A stretch of DNA of 10,131 nt from an uncultured Caulobacteraceae bacterium (GTDB taxonomy: Bacteria; Pseudomonadota; Alphaproteobacteria; Caulobacterales; Caulobacteraceae): the NCBI GenBank assembly GCA_937952995.1, contig CALFYB010000464.1:1-10131 (forward strand). The letters run 5' to 3'. Positions 1-9,598 of this stretch are shown in pieces. The notes under the pieces are model-generated. The model was given only the letters and a program-made list of their open reading frames with translations, did no database searches and had not been told where the DNA came from. How positions within the stretch are numbered: position 1 is the first letter of the stretch; each line of letters starts with the position of its first letter. The position numbers and the translations under genes are program-made.

Positions 1-339
1 GCCCCGGCTCAAGAGGTGCTCCCCAGACTCAAGCTGAGCCTGTTCTGGCGCACTTTCGTGTTGTTGGCCATGCTGATTTTGTTCAGCAGCCTGGCCTGGC
101 TGCAATTGTTCAGAACACAAGAGTACGAGCCGCGCATTCTGCGCAACGCCCATCAAATCGCGACCGTGGTCAACCTGACCCGAACCGCTTTGGCGCACAC
201 CGACGCCATCGCACGCGTCTCCTTGCTCAAGGCATTGGCTGACGAAGAAGACGTCAGCATTCAGACGCGTGAGCCCAACGACCGCATCATTCCCTTTGGC
301 GAAACGACCATCGAAAAACAACTCGTCAAAGAAATGGTC

Positions 340-360
<21 letters not shown>
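1..360 (+). CDS. Sensor histidine kinase, EnvZ-like, N-terminal fragment (foreign to the rest of the window)
   Basis: The frame is open from the left edge; the first start codon is GTG at 16, and the kinase-like reading runs about 115 codons to roughly position 360. Residues about 9-32 form a hydrophobic transmembrane segment after a basic start (LPRLKLSLFWRTF). A periplasmic sensor stretch follows, with EYEPR, ARVSLLKALADEE and VKRLGEGT. This pattern is familiar from EnvZ-type two-component kinases of Burkholderiales. The second membrane helix, HAMP, dimerisation and ATPase domains are absent: past about 360 the same frame is only the complement of atpA. In such genomes the gene normally follows an OmpR-type regulator, which would lie left of the window. 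GC over 1-360 is about 57% by hand count. The assignment to a membrane sensor kinase is fairly sure; the ligand is unknown. The 3' boundary is uncertain by about 20 bases because both genes can be read there. Confidence 0.7.
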
Positions 361-1869
<1,509 letters not shown>

Positions 1870-1886
1870 GCCCAGAACCTTTTAAC

Positions 1887-2441
1887 CTATGCCCGTTTCA
1901 GAGCGAACTTGAGGGAGTCGAGCTTCGACCGAAGCGAAGCATCGAACAGACGCGAACCAACCCGAACCTTGATCCCACCCAAAATAGAAGGATCGATCCG
2001 GGTTTCAATTTCAGGGGCCTTGCCAAGTGCCTTTTGAAGGGCGGCGGCAACGGCTTTGGTCTGGGCCGCAGTCATCTTCACTGCTGTAACGACGTCCGCC
2101 GTCACCACGCCGCGATGGGCAGCCGACAGCTGCTCAAAGGAGGTGATGATCGACGGCAGCGCCGCGACCCGTTGATTCTGGCTCAGAAAGCCAAGGAATT
2201 TCTTGGTGGTGGCGTTGAACGCGCCAGCATCAGCAAGGGCCAAAAGCACCTTGCCCTTAACGTCAGACTTAAAGATCGGTGAGGGCAGGAGACGACGCAG
2301 ATCCGCGCTCTCTGCCAACATGGCCTTCAAGGTCTTTAGGTCAGCCTCAATGGAAGTGATCGAATCACCGTCCTTGGCCAAATCAAACAGGGCCTGCGCA
2401 TATCGCGCGCCCACATCCGTCGTCTTGGAATCGTCCGCCAC
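1887..2441 (-). CDS. atpH: F1 ATP synthase subunit delta
   Basis: Delta subunit (OSCP homologue), 184 residues, which links the F1 head to the peripheral stalk. The N-terminal helical domain includes ARYAQALFDLAKD (residues about 12-24), typical of the family. The C-terminal part has ALGKAPEIETRIDPSILGG, the usual motif of the membrane-proximal domain, and ends SLRSKLDSLKFALKRA. The start is GTG at 2441: an in-frame TAA sits immediately upstream at 2442-2444, and the next Met codon lies about 65 codons in, so no ATG fits. GGACGG lies 8 nt before the GTG as a modest ribosome site. As the first gene of the atpHA(GDC) operon it is preceded by a possible promoter and leader described separately. 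Alphaproteobacteria usually keep the F0 genes elsewhere, which fits the absence of atpF/E/B here. Confidence 0.95.
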   Translation of the reverse strand: MADDSKTTDVGARYAQALFDLAKDGDSITSIEADLKTLKAMLAESADLRRLLPSPIFKSDVKGKVLLALADAGAFNATTKKFLGFLSQNQRVAALPSIITSFEQLSAAHRGVVTADVVTAVKMTAAQTKAVAAALQKALGKAPEIETRIDPSILGGIKVRVGSRLFDASLRSKLDSLKFALKRA

Positions 2442-2552
2442 TTAGTCATCCGTCCGATGCGATTATGCCCTGCCAACGAACAGTGTCCGTCTTAAGAGCG
2501 TAGGGGCCTGTCAGAGCCTGAAGGCTAGACTTCGCGAATAGAAACGCGAGGG

Positions 2553-2573
2553 AAAAAGAGCTTCGAAAAGCCC
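2553..2573 (-). terminator. Small terminator-like hairpin in the atp leader (possible attenuator)
   Basis: On the - strand, GGGCTT-TTCG-AAGCTC (2573-2558) can fold into a 6-bp stem (one G-U pair) with a UUCG loop, directly followed by five T (2557-2553). It lies 15-35 nt after the predicted start of the atp transcript and well before atpH. The shape is that of a short intrinsic terminator, but the stem is weak. It could be an attenuator, a 5' stabilising hairpin, or chance. Confidence 0.3.
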
Positions 2574-2593
2574 CCCGACCCAAAGCCGCGCGG

Positions 2594-2622
2594 GACATAG
2601 CATGCGATCTAAATCGCTGCAA
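2594..2622 (-). promoter_or_regulatory. Candidate atp operon promoter
   Basis: On the - strand, TTGCAGC (2622-2616) is followed after 14 nt by GCTATGTC (2601-2594). The Caulobacter housekeeping consensus is TTGACGS-N10-14-GCTANAWC. The match is 5 of 7 in the -35 box and all but one base in the -10 box, with an allowed spacing. Transcription would begin near 2587, giving a leader of about 145 nt before the atpH GTG. This is pattern matching only; no start site data are available. Confidence 0.42.
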
Positions 2623-2681
2623 CCAAGGCAAACGCTTCCATTTGCGGTTCGAGTGCCTATCTGAAGCGCGGCCCGATTGTA

Positions 2682-2704
2682 TTGACGCTTTCTCTTCCGG
2701 GAAG
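2682..2704 (+). promoter_or_regulatory. Possible terC -35 box with adjacent palindrome
   Basis: TTGACGC at 2682-2688 matches the Caulobacter-type -35 consensus in full. No good -10 box follows at the expected 10-14 nt. CTTCC-G-GGAAG (2694-2704), an 11-bp inverted repeat, sits where the spacer and -10 region would be and could be an operator. Evidence is thin. Confidence 0.25.
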
Positions 2705-2779
2705 TCTCGCCGTAAGATGGGTCACACTGCCGCCCCCGCGCGCGTTTGACGCGCCTCGAACGACAATGAGGACACTTCT

Positions 2780-3535
2780 ATGGACAGCTTAATTGCCCTA
2801 GCCGCCAGCCCCGCCGCTTGGGCAGCCCTTGTGACGCTTGTCGTCATGGAGGTTGTGCTCGGCATCGACAATCTCGTTTTTATCTCAATCCTGTCCAACA
2901 AACTGCCTGAAGCGGATCGGCAAAAGGCTCGCCGGATTGGTATCAGCCTCGCCTTGGTCATGCGGCTAGGCCTTCTTTCGGCGATCACTTGGATCGTTGG
3001 GCTGACGGCCCCCGTCTTTACCGCGCTGGGCCAAGAGGTTTCGTGGCGCGACCTGATCCTAATCGTCGGCGGCCTGTTCCTGCTCTGGAAAGCAACGAAG
3101 GAAATTCACTACACGGTCGATGTGACCCCCAGTGACGACATTCTCGACAAGAAGGCCCCTATCGCGACAAATTTCGCGGCCGCCATTGTGCAGATCATCT
3201 TGCTCGACATCGTCTTCTCGGTTGATTCGATCCTGACCGCTGTGGGCATGACCGAGCATCTGCCGATCATGGTCATAGCAGTGGTCATCGCCGTGGTTGT
3301 CATGATGGTCGCAGCAGATCCTTTGGCCGACTTCATCCATCACAATCCGACCATTGTTATGCTGGCCCTTGGCTTCTTGCTGATGATCGGCGCGACCCTG
3401 ATCGCTGACGGCCTCGGCCACCATGTGCCAAAGGGCTACATCTACGCGGCCATGGCCTTCTCGGGCCTAGTGGAGGGCCTCAATATGATGGCTCGAAATG
3501 CGGCAACGAAGAAAAGTGGCGGTGGCGGTCACTAG
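2780..3535 (+). CDS. TerC-family integral membrane protein
   Basis: A 251-residue polytopic inner-membrane protein of the TerC family (related to YgdQ, Alx and the N-terminal half of YoaE of E. coli). Family members are linked to metal handling, notably manganese efflux or supply of metal to exported proteins, and by name to tellurite resistance; the substrate here cannot be read from sequence. It has about seven hydrophobic segments. Two repeated acidic membrane motifs mark the family: MEVVLGIDN (residues 23-31, with E24 and D30) and LLDIVFSVDSI (141-151, with D143 and D149). A soluble loop (about 104-131) with KEIHYTVD separates them. The tail is KKSGGGGH. The start ATG has GAGGA (2768-2772) about 7 nt upstream. 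It stands alone, divergent from atpH and convergent with priA, and shows no link to a tellurite operon. I see no yybP-ykoY riboswitch in the short upstream region. Confidence 0.9.
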   Translation: MDSLIALAASPAAWAALVTLVVMEVVLGIDNLVFISILSNKLPEADRQKARRIGISLALVMRLGLLSAITWIVGLTAPVFTALGQEVSWRDLILIVGGLFLLWKATKEIHYTVDVTPSDDILDKKAPIATNFAAAIVQIILLDIVFSVDSILTAVGMTEHLPIMVIAVVIAVVVMMVAADPLADFIHHNPTIVMLALGFLLMIGATLIADGLGHHVPKGYIYAAMAFSGLVEGLNMMARNAATKKSGGGGH

Positions 3536-3557
3536 TCCCCACGCCTTCCAAAGACCA

Positions 3558-3583
3558 GACCCCTACAGAAAGCTGTAGGGGTC
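3558..3583. terminator. Perfect 11-bp hairpin between terC and priA (shared terminator)
   Basis: GACCCCTACAG (3558-3568), AAAG loop, CTGTAGGGGTC (3573-3583): an uninterrupted 11-bp inverted repeat with a 4-nt loop. It contains the last codons and stop of priA (TAG at 3565-3563) and lies 22 bp beyond the terC stop. Leftward RNA from priA continues UGGUCUUUGG, a weak U-run; rightward RNA from terC has none. It probably ends or protects both convergent transcripts. Confidence 0.6.
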
Positions 3584-5722
3584 GACGTCAAAGACCACGC
3601 GGACCGAGTTGGGAACCTTCGCCCTAGCTCGCCAAGCGGATAGAAACCCCTGCAGATCAACGGACCGGTCGGCGCGAACGAGGAACCGCTTGCGCCGACG
3701 CCCTCGTACCAGAGCCTGCGGGGCATCGGCGGGGCCAAACACCTCGACCCCCTGCGCGTTGGGCACAGCCGCGGCAAGGGCCTGAACATAGGCCTCTAAC
3801 ACCGGGATATCTGGGCCAGACGCAATCACCGCCGCCAGACGGCCAAAGGGCGGCAGCTTCGCCAATTCCCGTTCAGCCATTTCCGCTGCCATGAAGCCGT
3901 CGCGGTCCTGAGCCTTGAGGGCTTGCATGACCTCATGTTCGGGCAAATAGGTCTGTAGTAGGGCCCGCCCGGCGCGCTCATGACGCCCCGCCCGCCCGCT
4001 GGCCTGGACCAGAAGCTGGAAGGTCCGTTCCGCCGCTCGCAGATCCCCGCCCCTGAGGCCCAGATCCGCATCGACCACCCCGACCAACGTCAGGTTGGGG
4101 AAGTTGTGACCCTTGGCCGCAGCCTGGGTCGCGACGAGAATATCGATCTCGCCCGCCGTCATGCGCTCGACCAGTTCGCGCGCCGCCTCTGCGCTATGGA
4201 CCGTATCGGAAGAAAAAACCTCAACCCGCGCTTCGGGGAACCGTTCCTTGACCTCTTCCTCGACCCGTTCGACCCCCGGCCCGATGGAGACAAGACTATC
4301 GGCCGCGCCGCAGTGGGGGCAGGTCTTGGGCTTAGGCATCGAAAAGCCGGTTAGATGGCAGATCAGCCGCCCGGTATAACGGTGCTCGACGAGCCAAGAT
4401 TCGGTGTCGGGCGCGGTCATCCGCTCGCCGCAAGCCTTGCACAGAACCAGCGGCGCATAGCCTCGGCGGTTGAGGAACAGCAGGGTCTGCTCGCCTCGGC
4501 CATAGGTTTCGGCCATGGCCTGAACCAGCGGCAAGGACAGCCATCGGCCCGCCTCCAACGGGGTCGAGCGCAGATCGATCAGGTCAATGTCTGGCAAGAC
4601 CGCCGCGCCGTGACGCGCCGACAGCTTCAGCCAGCGATAGCGCCCCGATTCGGCATTCCACAGGGTCTCCATCGATGGCGTGGCCGAAGCCAAAACCACC
4701 AGCGCATTTTCCAGCTTGGCTCGGACCACGGCCAGATCGCGGGCCTGGTAGATGAAGCCTTCTTCTTGCTTGTAGGAGCCGTCATGCTCCTCATCGACAA
4801 TGATCAGTTTGAGGTTGCTGAAGGGCAAGAACAGGGCCGAACGGGCACCGACCACGATGCGGCAAGTGCCATCTGCGACCGCCTCCCAAAGCTGGCGACG
4901 GCGTGGCAAGGCGATGGCCGAATGCCACTCGCCCGGACGCGCGCCGAAACGCTGTTCGAACCTCGCAATCACCGCTTGGGTCAGGGCAATTTCAGGCAAA
5001 AGGACGAGCACCTGTGCGGTGGGGTCAGAGGCCAGGGCTGCGGCTGCCGCCTCCAGATAGACCTCCGTCTTGCCCGACCCGGTCACCCCATCGAGCAGCA
5101 CGGCCGAAAAGCCGCCGGTCTCGACCAGCCCCGTCAAGACCTTGGCCGACGCCGCTTGGCTCGGATTAAGCTGGGCGCCGGTCAAGCTAAGGTCGGGAAC
5201 CCCAAAGCCAGGATCCGGGTCGGTGAGGATGACGTTCAGCGCCCCATCATCGACCAACCCCTTGATCACTCCGGCGGAGACCTGAGCGGCGATGGCCAGA
5301 TCAGGCCCTGATATGGGCTCTCGAGCCGCCGCCAGAACCCGGCTGCGGGCCGGGGTGGTGCGGGCTGGAACCGTGCCAGAGGCCTGAAGCCGCCGCTCTT
5401 GCCGGGGCCGAGGTGCCCTTGCCCCCCGCAAGGCGATGGAAAGGGCGGCACCGGGCACATCGACACTGTAGCGCGCGGCCCAGAGCACAAATGCCAGCGT
5501 GGTCGGCGGCAAGGCCTGTCCGGTCAGATGTTCCAAGACCGGCTTGAGGGGCCGGTTGCCCCCCTGCCCGTCCCGCAAGGCTGCAACCACGCCAGTCACG
5601 GTCCGGCTGCCGAGCGGCACGCTCACCAGTGCACCGGTCGAGAGGTCCATGCCCTCCGGCTCGGCATAGTCGAAGGCCTCGGGTACCGGCAGGGGCAACA
5701 GAATTTCGGCGATACGGCTCAT
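3563..5722 (-). CDS. priA: Primosomal protein N' (PriA), replication restart 3'-5' helicase
   Basis: A 719-residue superfamily 2 helicase that recognises stalled forks and reloads DnaB. In order: N-terminal 3'-end binding domain (about 1-100), winged helix (about 110-170), helicase lobe 1 with Walker A GVTGSGKT (212-219), DEEH box (310-313) and SATPS motif III (346-350), a cysteine-rich zinc insert (428-471), lobe 2 with ATQAAAKGH (531-539) and QASGRAGR (573-580), and the C-terminal domain ending DVDPYSFL. Counting against the eight-cysteine pattern of E. coli PriA (436, 439, 445, 448, 463, 466, 476, 479), C428, C431, C455, C468 and C471 remain, while Ala437, Thr440 and Thr458 replace three. 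One zinc site is therefore intact and the other lost. The ATG at 5722 is chosen because MSRIAEILLPLPVPEAFDY is the usual start; a 43-codon upstream extension would run into tal and does not look like protein. Shine-Dalgarno pairing is poor. Confidence 0.95.
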   Translation of the reverse strand: MSRIAEILLPLPVPEAFDYAEPEGMDLSTGALVSVPLGSRTVTGVVAALRDGQGGNRPLKPVLEHLTGQALPPTTLAFVLWAARYSVDVPGAALSIALRGARAPRPRQERRLQASGTVPARTTPARSRVLAAAREPISGPDLAIAAQVSAGVIKGLVDDGALNVILTDPDPGFGVPDLSLTGAQLNPSQAASAKVLTGLVETGGFSAVLLDGVTGSGKTEVYLEAAAAALASDPTAQVLVLLPEIALTQAVIARFEQRFGARPGEWHSAIALPRRRQLWEAVADGTCRIVVGARSALFLPFSNLKLIIVDEEHDGSYKQEEGFIYQARDLAVVRAKLENALVVLASATPSMETLWNAESGRYRWLKLSARHGAAVLPDIDLIDLRSTPLEAGRWLSLPLVQAMAETYGRGEQTLLFLNRRGYAPLVLCKACGERMTAPDTESWLVEHRYTGRLICHLTGFSMPKPKTCPHCGAADSLVSIGPGVERVEEEVKERFPEARVEVFSSDTVHSAEAARELVERMTAGEIDILVATQAAAKGHNFPNLTLVGVVDADLGLRGGDLRAAERTFQLLVQASGRAGRHERAGRALLQTYLPEHEVMQALKAQDRDGFMAAEMAERELAKLPPFGRLAAVIASGPDIPVLEAYVQALAAAVPNAQGVEVFGPADAPQALVRGRRRKRFLVRADRSVDLQGFLSAWRARAKVPNSVRVVFDVDPYSFL

Positions 5723-5797
5723 GATTGCGGGCAGCCATGGCCGGGGGCCGCGAAGCAGTTTAAAAGCGTCAACGCAACGGACATAGGACCCTCGAAC
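5723..5797. promoter_or_regulatory. Divergent priA/tal intergenic region
   Basis: These 75 bp must hold both start regions. On the - strand, TTGACGC (5772-5766) matches the Caulobacter-type -35 box and could serve priA; the best partner downstream, GCTTCGCG at 9 nt spacing, is weak. On the + strand AGGAC (5785-5789) lies 8 nt before the tal ATG and is a good ribosome site. No convincing rightward promoter is seen. Confidence 0.3.
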
Positions 5798-6451
5798 ATG
5801 CAGCTCTTTCTCGATACCACAGACACGGCGGTCCTGAAGGATCTGGCGCAAACTGGCCTGGTTGATGGGGTTACCACCAATCCCACCCTGATTGCCAAGT
5901 CTGGTCGTCCCATGTTGGAGGTCATTGCTGAGATTTGTGCGCTCGTCGAGGGCCCTGTGAGCGCCGAAGTGGTCGCACCCGATCTGGAATCGATGATTGC
6001 CGAGGGCCGCAAGCTCGCTGCCATCGCCGACAATGTCGTGGTCAAGGCCCCCCTGACCCGCGAAGGGCTGATGCTGACGCGGGCTCTGGCCATCGAAGGG
6101 ATCATGGTCAATGTCACCCTATGCTTCTCTGCTGCCCAAGCCCTGATGGCCGCTAAGGCCGGTGCGGCCTTCGTCTCGCCCTTTATCGGACGTCTGGACG
6201 ACCACGGCGCGGACGGCATGGAGTTGATCCACGATATTCGCACCATCTACGACAATTACGACTTTAGCACGGCCATCCTCGCCGCCTCGGTGCGCAACGC
6301 CGCCCATGTTCGGGCCGCTGCCTTGGCCGGAGCCGACTGCGCGACAATCCCGCCGTCAGTATTCTTGGAGCTGTACAAGCATCCATTGACCGACCGAGGC
6401 CTCGAACAGTTCAACGCCGACTGGGCCAAGACCGGCCAGTCGATCCTTTAG
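5798..6451 (+). CDS. tal: Small transaldolase of the Fsa/TalC family
   Basis: A 217-residue class I aldolase, TIM-barrel type, of the family that includes E. coli fructose-6-phosphate aldolase and short bacterial transaldolases. Transaldolase moves a dihydroxyacetone unit between sugar phosphates in the non-oxidative pentose phosphate pathway. Visible motifs: MQLFLDTTDT (strand 1), GVTTNPTLIA (24-33), VVVKAPLT with the Schiff-base lysine K83, and FVSPFIGRLDD (125-135). Relative to E. coli FsaA there is a constant offset of two residues: K83 matches K85, Glu57 stands at FsaA Gln59, and Phe129 at FsaA Tyr131. Glu and Phe at these places are the transaldolase state, so I call it transaldolase; many databases would name such a gene fsa. 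Length is normal for the short family. It leads a probable three-gene cluster, with only 14 bp to the next gene. Confidence 0.93.
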   Translation: MQLFLDTTDTAVLKDLAQTGLVDGVTTNPTLIAKSGRPMLEVIAEICALVEGPVSAEVVAPDLESMIAEGRKLAAIADNVVVKAPLTREGLMLTRALAIEGIMVNVTLCFSAAQALMAAKAGAAFVSPFIGRLDDHGADGMELIHDIRTIYDNYDFSTAILAASVRNAAHVRAAALAGADCATIPPSVFLELYKHPLTDRGLEQFNADWAKTGQSIL

Positions 6452-6465
6452 GAACGGGACAGGCC

Positions 6466-7152
6466 GTGAGCGATCAACCGCCCTCCCAGACCGACATGGA
6501 GCTTGAGGCCGACTGGCATCAGGTGCGGGATTTTCTTGTCCAACATCCAAGCCTGATTCGCGACGATGAGGCTCTGTTGGAAGAGCTTGGTCTTCGCATC
6601 AATGCGGCCAATGTCGTGGAGTTCGGCCCCGCCGCTTTGGCCCGCCTCAGCGCCGCCAAGCACCGCGAATCGAGCGCGCGCAAAGAACTGGAAGACACGG
6701 CTGAGGCCAATTTCGCGGCTCAGGCCCAGTCCTATGCGGCGGTCTGCGACCTGCTCGAAGCCCGCAACCATTCGGATCTGGCGCGTCGGCTGAACGATGC
6801 CGCTCAACTGCGCTTTGGCCTGACCTGCGGGGTCATCGGGCTTGAGGGGCCAGAACGGACACCCGCCGGTTGGCGCGCGCTCGGTCCCGGCACGGTTGAT
6901 TCGGTACTCGGCCATGAGGGCCAGTCCCGCCTTGGCGAACCTCGGCTGGCCGATGTGCTGTTCGCCGAGGATGCCGAGCGTATCCAGAGCGTTGCCCTGG
7001 TGCGTATCGTCCTGTGGAACCCAGCCCGGCAAGGGGTCTTGGCCTTTGGCTCGTCCGATCCCGAGGGCTTTACCCCCGACATGGGCGCTGAACTGGTCGC
7101 CTTTTTGGCGCGGGTCGTGGAGCGGACGGCAGAACGATGGCCGGTGCTTTAA
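6466..7152 (+). CDS. DUF484 family protein, function unknown
   Basis: A 228-residue soluble protein of the DUF484 family. The N-terminal part has WHQVRDFLVQHPSLIRDDEALLEELGL (written in pieces: WHQVRDFL at 17-24, HPSL at 27-30, ELGL at 39-42), the hallmark that recognises the family. A charged, possibly coiled stretch (about 64-85) leads into a GAF-like C-terminal region. No catalytic motif is visible. The start is GTG at 6466 with GGGACAGG just upstream, 14 bp after the tal stop; it is the first start that keeps the family N-terminus. The last 16 bp overlap xerC. DUF484 genes sit next to xerC in many proteobacteria (E. coli yigA-xerC), which hints at a shared role or coupled expression with the recombinase, but the biochemical function is not known. 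Confidence 0.88.
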   Translation: MSDQPPSQTDMELEADWHQVRDFLVQHPSLIRDDEALLEELGLRINAANVVEFGPAALARLSAAKHRESSARKELEDTAEANFAAQAQSYAAVCDLLEARNHSDLARRLNDAAQLRFGLTCGVIGLEGPERTPAGWRALGPGTVDSVLGHEGQSRLGEPRLADVLFAEDAERIQSVALVRIVLWNPARQGVLAFGSSDPEGFTPDMGAELVAFLARVVERTAERWPVL

Positions 7153-8065
7153 AAGCACCCGTTCCCTCGGGCACGGCCCAGGACGCCTTGCTGGCGTGGT
7201 TGACCTATATGGACCACGAGCGGCGCTCATCGCCCCGCACCCTTCGGGCTTACGGCGACTGCGTGCGTCCCTATCTCTATTTCATCGAGACCCATCGCGG
7301 CGAGCCGCTGCGCTTTGCCGATCTCGGAGGGATCACCGCCGCCGAGGTGCGGTCCTATCTGTCCAGCCGCGTCCAGTGCGAGCGCCCCCTATCGCCGCGC
7401 TCGCTGTCGCAGGCGCTGTCGGCGATCCGCTCGTTCCATCGCTGGCTTGACCGGCGCATGGGCATGCCCAATGCCGCTATGAGTCTGGTCCGTGGCCCCA
7501 AGGTCAAACCCGGCGTTCCGCGCCCCGTCAGCGAGGATCAGGCCTTCGGTCTGATCGAGGAGGCATCCAGCGATCTGGAGCGCGAGCCTTGGGAGGTGGC
7601 GCGCGACTGCGCCGTTCTGACCCTGCTCTATGGCTGCGGCCTGCGCATCTCCGAGGCCCTGTCCCTGACCTTCGCCGATGCGCCGCTGCAAGGTTCGGTG
7701 CGGATCACCGGCAAGGGCGGCAAGACCCGGATCGTGCCGGTCCTGCCCGCCGTGACCGAGGCGGTTGATGTCTATCTGGCCGAGGTGCCGTTCAAATTAA
7801 CGCCAGAAGACGCCCTGTTCCGGGCCAAGCGCGGCGGGGCCTATAGTCCGCGCCATGCCCAGGCCCTGATGCAAAACCTGCGCGGCCGCTTGGGACTGCC
7901 CGACAGCGCCACACCTCACGCGCTCCGCCACTCCTTCGCCACCCATCTATTGGGCGCGGGGGCCGACCTGCGCGCCATTCAGGACCTACTCGGCCACGCG
8001 TCCCTGTCCACCACCCAGCGCTATACGGATGTCGATGCGGCAGGCCTGATGGCCGCATACGAAAA

Positions 8066-8084
<19 letters not shown>
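7137..8084 (+). CDS. xerC: Tyrosine recombinase XerC
   Basis: A 315-residue tyrosine recombinase that with XerD resolves chromosome dimers at dif near the septum. The N-terminal SAM-like core-binding domain (about 12-120) includes SSPRTLRAYGDCVRPYL. All catalytic residues are present: R170 (GCGLRISEAL), K193 (TGKGGKTR), H261 and R264 (HALRHSFATH), H287 (GHASLSTT) and nucleophile Y296 (RYTDVD). The length and intact core support a host Xer protein rather than an integrase, and there is no attachment site or phage gene nearby. XerC rather than XerD is inferred from the DUF484 neighbour. The ATG at 7137 lies inside the end of the DUF484 gene (16-bp overlap), suggesting translational coupling. 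An inverted repeat (GGCGCA at 8066-8071, TGCGCC at 8088-8093) spans its stop. Confidence 0.93.
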
Positions 8085-9520
<1,436 letters not shown>

Positions 9521-9546
9521 GAGCTGAAATCCGCTTTGGGTCGTTG

Positions 9547-9556
9547 ATTGATCAAT
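9547..9556. promoter_or_regulatory. Perfect 10-bp palindrome upstream of lpd
   Basis: ATTGATCAAT is a perfect palindrome lying 26 bp before the lpd start codon and next to the odhB-lpd hairpin. It is AT-rich compared with the surrounding sequence and could be an operator half or a chance motif. No regulator can be named. Confidence 0.2.
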
Positions 9557-9561
9557 GGAAA

Positions 9562-9598
9562 TAAACGGTAAGGACCGGTGTTGCCGGTCCGCCGTTTA
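9562..9598 (-). terminator. Two-part hairpin between odhB and lpd
   Basis: On the - strand, TAAACGG (9598-9592), then C, then GGACCGG (9590-9584), loop CAACA, CCGGTCC (9578-9572), TTA, CCGTTTA (9568-9562). This gives two perfect 7-bp stems separated by a small asymmetric internal loop, 14 pairs in all. The odhB stop codon TAA forms the base of the stem. Downstream on that strand the run overlaps and continues as TTTATTTCC, a moderate T-rich tail. It could terminate part of the odhB transcript, reducing lpd read-through, or act as an RNA processing or stabilising element. Confidence 0.55.

Larger units (their letters stand above)
2442..2779. other. Divergent intergenic region between atpH and terC
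   Basis: These 338 bp hold no convincing gene. They carry the control signals for the leftward atp operon and rightward terC. Visible elements are a candidate atp promoter (2594-2622), a hairpin with T-run in the atp leader (2553-2573), and two smaller hairpins further down that leader: 2532-2549 (TCGCG, 8-nt loop, CGCGA) and 2515-2526 (AGCC, TGAA, GGCT). A TTGACGC box for terC lies at 2682-2688 and a GC-rich hairpin at 2740-2754. An inverted repeat GCGAT-CTAA-ATCGC (2604-2617) overlaps the spacer of the atp promoter. Confidence 0.6.

Noticed and set aside
2350..2449. Small - strand frame starting with ATG at 2449 and overlapping atpH
   Set aside because: The GGACGG motif touches this ATG with no spacing, the frame is out of phase with atpH, and the peptide shows no recognisable features.
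2446..2631. A 61-codon - strand frame in the atpH upstream region
   Set aside because: No ribosome site or protein-like composition; it coincides with the proposed promoter and leader hairpins.
2641..2779. A yybP-ykoY manganese riboswitch before terC, as found for some TerC-family genes
   Set aside because: The space downstream of any plausible promoter is too short and the conserved G-rich motifs of that riboswitch are not visible.
4355..5311. A 318-codon + strand frame inside priA
   Set aside because: Antisense shadow of the priA helicase domains, with no independent signals.
5723..5851. A 43-codon N-terminal extension of priA
   Set aside because: It overlaps the divergent tal gene, has no family resemblance, and the usual PriA N-terminus begins at the ATG at 5722.
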